A stretch of DNA of 6,434 bases from Actinomycetota bacterium (GTDB taxonomy: Bacteria; Actinomycetota; Thermoleophilia; Gaiellales; Gaiellaceae), in contig JACCUU010000070.1 in the NCBI GenBank assembly GCA_013811645.1, forward strand, positions 1-6,434, given 5' to 3'. Both the position numbers and the translations under genes were made by a program. The notes under the pieces are model-generated. The model saw nothing but the letters and a program-made list of their open reading frames with translations, did no database searches and was not told where the DNA came from. This document shows, one piece after another, positions 4,894-6,434 of the stretch. How positions within the stretch are numbered: the stretch's first letter is position 1; the number at the start of each line of letters is the position of its first letter.

Positions 4894-5085
4894 ATGAGCG
4901 AAACCATGACACGGCCGCTACTCGACGTTCGCCAGGCCGCCGCCTTGCTCCAACTCTCGGAACGAACCGTCTACACGCTCGTCGAGCGTGGCGAGCTTCC
5001 TCACGCCCGCGTGGGTGGCTCGATTCGGTTCGTGCCGGAGGTGCTCGAGCAGTGGCTGCGCGACGGAGGGAAGACGGCCGCATAG
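4894..5085 (+). CDS. Excisionase-family helix-turn-helix DNA-binding protein (Xis-like)
   Basis: A 63-aa protein with the compact winged-HTH of the excisionase/MerR-like HTH_17 family. LLDVRQAAALLQLSERTVYT (residues 9-28) forms the helix-turn-helix, LVERGELPHARVGGSIRF the second helix and wing, and VLEQWL the closing helix. In integrative elements such proteins bend att DNA and steer the integrase to excision, or regulate neighbouring genes. ATG 4894 (or ATG 4906 four codons on) is chosen because homology starts there; the frame is open upstream to 4810 but that extension has no family features. No Shine-Dalgarno is evident before either ATG. It is divergent from the HTH-int operon, as is common for xis. 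Family is firm; excisionase function is inferred from context. Confidence 0.87.
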   Translation: MSETMTRPLLDVRQAAALLQLSERTVYTLVERGELPHARVGGSIRFVPEVLEQWLRDGGKTAA

Positions 5086-5125
5086 AGACGGCGGGCCAAA
5101 GGAGGTGAATCCCGGCCCGCCTCTC
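5085..5125 (+). promoter_or_regulatory. Hairpin displaying a near-complete Shine-Dalgarno in its loop
   Basis: GAGA plus GGCGGGCC (5085-5097, one bulged C at 5089) pairs with GGCCCGCC plus TCTC (5114-5125), a 12-bp stem. The 16-base loop starts AAAGGAGGTGA (5098-5108), an 11-base complement to the usual 16S rRNA 3' end. The structure begins at the last base of the xis-like stop codon. The next gene starts 71 bases further on with its own SD, so this loop does not serve that start. It may be a ribosome-recruiting or regulatory RNA element; function unknown. Confidence 0.55.
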
Positions 5126-5140
5126 GCCCTAATCCGCACA

Positions 5141-5158
5141 CGCCGCCATCACGCGGCG
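5141..5158 (+). repeat. Small hairpin in the leader of the SSB-tail gene
   Basis: CGCCGC (5141-5146) and GCGGCG (5153-5158) form a perfect 6-bp stem with loop CATCAC. It lies 7 bases before the AAAGGAG ribosome binding site of the next gene. Its loop contains TCAC, complementary to GTGA in the loop of the preceding hairpin, which is suggestive but short. Confidence 0.4.
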
Positions 5159-5178
5159 CTACCCAAAGGAGTCCAGCT

Positions 5179-5670
5179 GTGTCCAGTATTGCAAACGAAT
5201 ACGACGATCGTTTCGACGAGGCCGAGGCTGAGGCCGACCACGGCTCACCGTGGCTGTACCGCGAGCCAGACGCCCCCAACCCGCTGACGATCGAAGTGAC
5301 GGAGTGGAGCGAGGGTGTCACGAAGCTCGGCCCGGCTGAATTCATGCAGGGAACGGACCGCGACGGCAAGCGCTGGAGTGTTCTCGTCGGCTCCGTCGTG
5401 CTGACGAAGAAGCTCATTGAGGGGCTCGTCGAGGAGTGGTCAGAGGAGCGCAACGAATTCGTCGTGACCGAGACGCTCGGCCGCGTGCAGCCGGGGGAGG
5501 TCGTCTCGCTCAAGTATCTCGGCGACGTCGAGGGGGCGAGGTACGCCTACCCCAACTTTCGGGTGAGTCGGAAGCCGCTAGTGGAAGCACCGATCCCCGA
5601 GCAGCTGGCCGGATCAGGTGGCGGCTCGGCGATGGATGACGACATCCCCTTCGCGCCGACGGTGGCGTGA
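5179..5670 (+). CDS. Element protein with an SSB-like acidic C-terminal tail, possible ssDNA-binding protein
   Basis: A 163-aa protein with no named family that I can recognise. Residues 35-133 alternate predicted beta strands (LTIEVTEW, WSVLVGSVVLTKKL, EVVSLKYLGDV, YAYPNFRVSRK) in a pattern compatible with an OB-like barrel. A Gly/Ser linker (145-150, GSGGGS) follows, then MDDDIPF (152-158), the same acidic tip that ends bacterial SSB proteins and recruits replication and repair partners. Here five residues (APTVA) follow it. The first 25 residues are acidic and probably disordered. GTG 5179 follows AAAGGAG with a 7-base gap. Placement two genes before a primase-polymerase supports a replication role. 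The tail is seen directly; ssDNA binding is inference. Confidence 0.75.
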   Translation: MSSIANEYDDRFDEAEAEADHGSPWLYREPDAPNPLTIEVTEWSEGVTKLGPAEFMQGTDRDGKRWSVLVGSVVLTKKLIEGLVEEWSEERNEFVVTETLGRVQPGEVVSLKYLGDVEGARYAYPNFRVSRKPLVEAPIPEQLAGSGGGSAMDDDIPFAPTVA

Positions 5671-5927
5671 TGGCCTTGCCGCGTGAAGACGACGCAGTTC
5701 GCGTCGAGTTCGTCGGCGGGCCTTGCTGCGGAGAGCGCGCCTGGCTTGCGTACGCGTGTGACTGCGGCTGCGGCGAGCTGCTGAATGTCGGCGACGTGAC
5801 GCCGGTCATACACGGCTTTGTCCGCCACTTCTACCGCGTCGAGCGGCTTGAGGGAGACCAAGCGTGGGCCAAGCACTTCGCACAGGAAGAGCTCACGTTC
5901 GCCGAGGTGCTCGGCTGTGCCGAGTGA
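5670..5927 (+). CDS. Small Cys-rich protein of unknown function
   Basis: An 85-aa protein, not assigned. It opens VRVEFVGGPCCGERAWLA (10-27), resembling the FVGGPxDG opening common in small actinobacterial phage and element proteins, and has a HFYRVERL strand at 53-60 like their usual end. Six cysteines (19, 20, 30, 32, 34, 83) include a CDCGC cluster that could bind a metal, though no standard zinc-finger spacing is present. ATG 5670 shares its A with the preceding TGA stop; GTG 5667 one codon earlier is equally possible. The gene overlaps the primase-polymerase start by 11 bases, so it sits in the middle of a translationally coupled replication operon. Confidence 0.7.
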   Translation: MALPREDDAVRVEFVGGPCCGERAWLAYACDCGCGELLNVGDVTPVIHGFVRHFYRVERLEGDQAWAKHFAQEELTFAEVLGCAE

Positions 5928-6420
5928 GGGGCATGAGGGGGCGGCGGGCGACATGCTCGCCGCCGCTCTCGACTCTGCGCAACGCGGCTGGCACGTACTG
6001 CCGCTGCACGACGTGACGGCGGGTCGCTGCTCGTGTGCGCTCGGCCTCTCCTGCAAGACGCCAGGGAAGCATCCGCGCATTCGCAAGTGGACGGAGCAGG
6101 CGACGGCCGACTCCGCACTCATCGCCGGCTGGTGGCGGGGCTGGCCGAACGCGAACGTTGGCATCCTCACCGGCCGCCGCTCGAACCTCGTCGTGCTCGA
6201 CGTCGACCCGCGACACGACGGCGATCGAGCGCTACAGGAGCTAATCGCCGAGAACGGGCCGTTGCCAAAAACCGTCGTCGCCCGTACCGGCGGTGATGGG
6301 TGGCACTACTACTTCGCCTGCCCACCGGGGGATGCGCCCGTAAAGAGTTTTACGATCGCGGGCGGCCTCGAGCTGAAGGCGGACGGCACATTCGTCGTCG
6401 CGCCGCCGTCGAGAACATGA
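5917..6420 (+). CDS. Bifunctional DNA primase/polymerase (Prim-Pol), N-terminal domain, broken near the window end
   Basis: The visible 167 residues match the Prim-Pol domain of archaeo-eukaryotic-type primases on plasmids, phages and integrative elements. They include AAALDSAQRGWHVLPL (15-30), a C-x-C-x5-C cluster (38, 40, 46), PGKHPRIRKW (49-58), NVGILTG (80-86), the metal-binding VVLDVDPR with Asp95 and Asp97, and TGGDGWHYYF with His130. LELKADGTFVVAPPS then matches the domain's last block. The frame stops at TGA right after APPSRT, where relatives continue with H-x-S-G. Skipping one base at 6409-6411 gives EHES instead, so a frameshift is likely and the gene probably continues past the window, perhaps to a helicase domain. 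GTG 5917 has GAGGTG upstream; ATG 5953 is an alternative. It would prime and copy the excised element's DNA. Confidence 0.87.
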   Translation: MPSEGHEGAAGDMLAAALDSAQRGWHVLPLHDVTAGRCSCALGLSCKTPGKHPRIRKWTEQATADSALIAGWWRGWPNANVGILTGRRSNLVVLDVDPRHDGDRALQELIAENGPLPKTVVARTGGDGWHYYFACPPGDAPVKSFTIAGGLELKADGTFVVAPPSRT

Positions 6421-6434
6421 GTCGGCCGCCGCAC

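Larger units (their letters stand above)
3153..6434. mobile_element. Left part of an integrative element inserted at tRNA-Arg
   Basis: A tyrosine integrase gene lies immediately downstream of a tRNA 3' end, reading toward it. An HTH gene and a divergent excisionase-like gene follow, then a DNA-replication module (SSB-tail protein and primase-polymerase). This order is typical of elements that integrate into tRNA genes, such as actinomycete integrative elements with a Prim-Pol replication protein, or prophages and satellites. The left boundary is inferred to be within the 3' part of the tRNA (about 3141-3165). The duplicated att copy and the right end are outside the window, so size, transfer genes and exact class are unknown. 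No structural phage genes or transfer genes are visible. Confidence 0.75.

Overview
The window is high-GC DNA from what looks like an actinobacterium, possibly of the Thermoleophilia/Gaiellales type. The lineage is an inference from GC content, gene style and leaderless promoters; no marker gene proves it. It has two halves: a chromosomal backbone (1 to about 3165) and the left end of an integrated mobile element (about 3166 to 6434).

Backbone. The window opens with the last 41 codons of groEL and its intrinsic terminator. A compact three-gene operon follows (218-1409, with 4-base GTGA and ATGA overlaps). It encodes a cobalt-type nitrile hydratase/thiocyanate hydrolase family enzyme whose beta chain is split into two polypeptides, in the order beta N-half, beta C-half, alpha. 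A convergent gap (1410-1675) holds facing terminators and a tandem palindrome. Then come two divergent genes: a minus-strand sulfite-oxidase-like molybdoenzyme and a plus-strand YgfZ/CAF17-type folate-binding protein. The YgfZ stop codon lies inside a tRNA-Arg gene that carries the uncommon anticodon GCG.

Mobile element. Directly downstream of the tRNA lies a tyrosine integrase, antisense to the tRNA and split by one apparent frameshift. It overlaps the end of an upstream helix-turn-helix protein gene. Diverging from these is an excisionase-like HTH gene. After it come a protein with an SSB-like DDDIPF tail, a small Cys-rich protein, and the N-terminal domain of a bifunctional primase-polymerase whose frame breaks just before the window ends. 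A tRNA target, int, xis and a Prim-Pol replication module fit a self-replicating integrative element (AICE-like) or a phage/phage satellite. The far end is outside the window.

Regulation. Three backbone genes (218, 2299 and the minus-strand gene starting at 2281) share the same layout: a TANNNT -10 hexamer, exactly 6 bases, then the start codon. This is the signature of leaderless transcripts. Two of these -10 elements overlap on opposite strands in a 9-bp near-palindrome and so form a very compact bidirectional promoter. Internal operon genes and element genes mostly use good Shine-Dalgarno sites instead.

Most unusual items: the split NHase/SCNase-family operon with a Lys beside the metal site, the overlapping leaderless promoters, the tRNA-Arg(GCG) overlapping a coding sequence, a hairpin that presents a near-complete anti-SD complement in its loop, and two apparent single-base frameshifts in the element.
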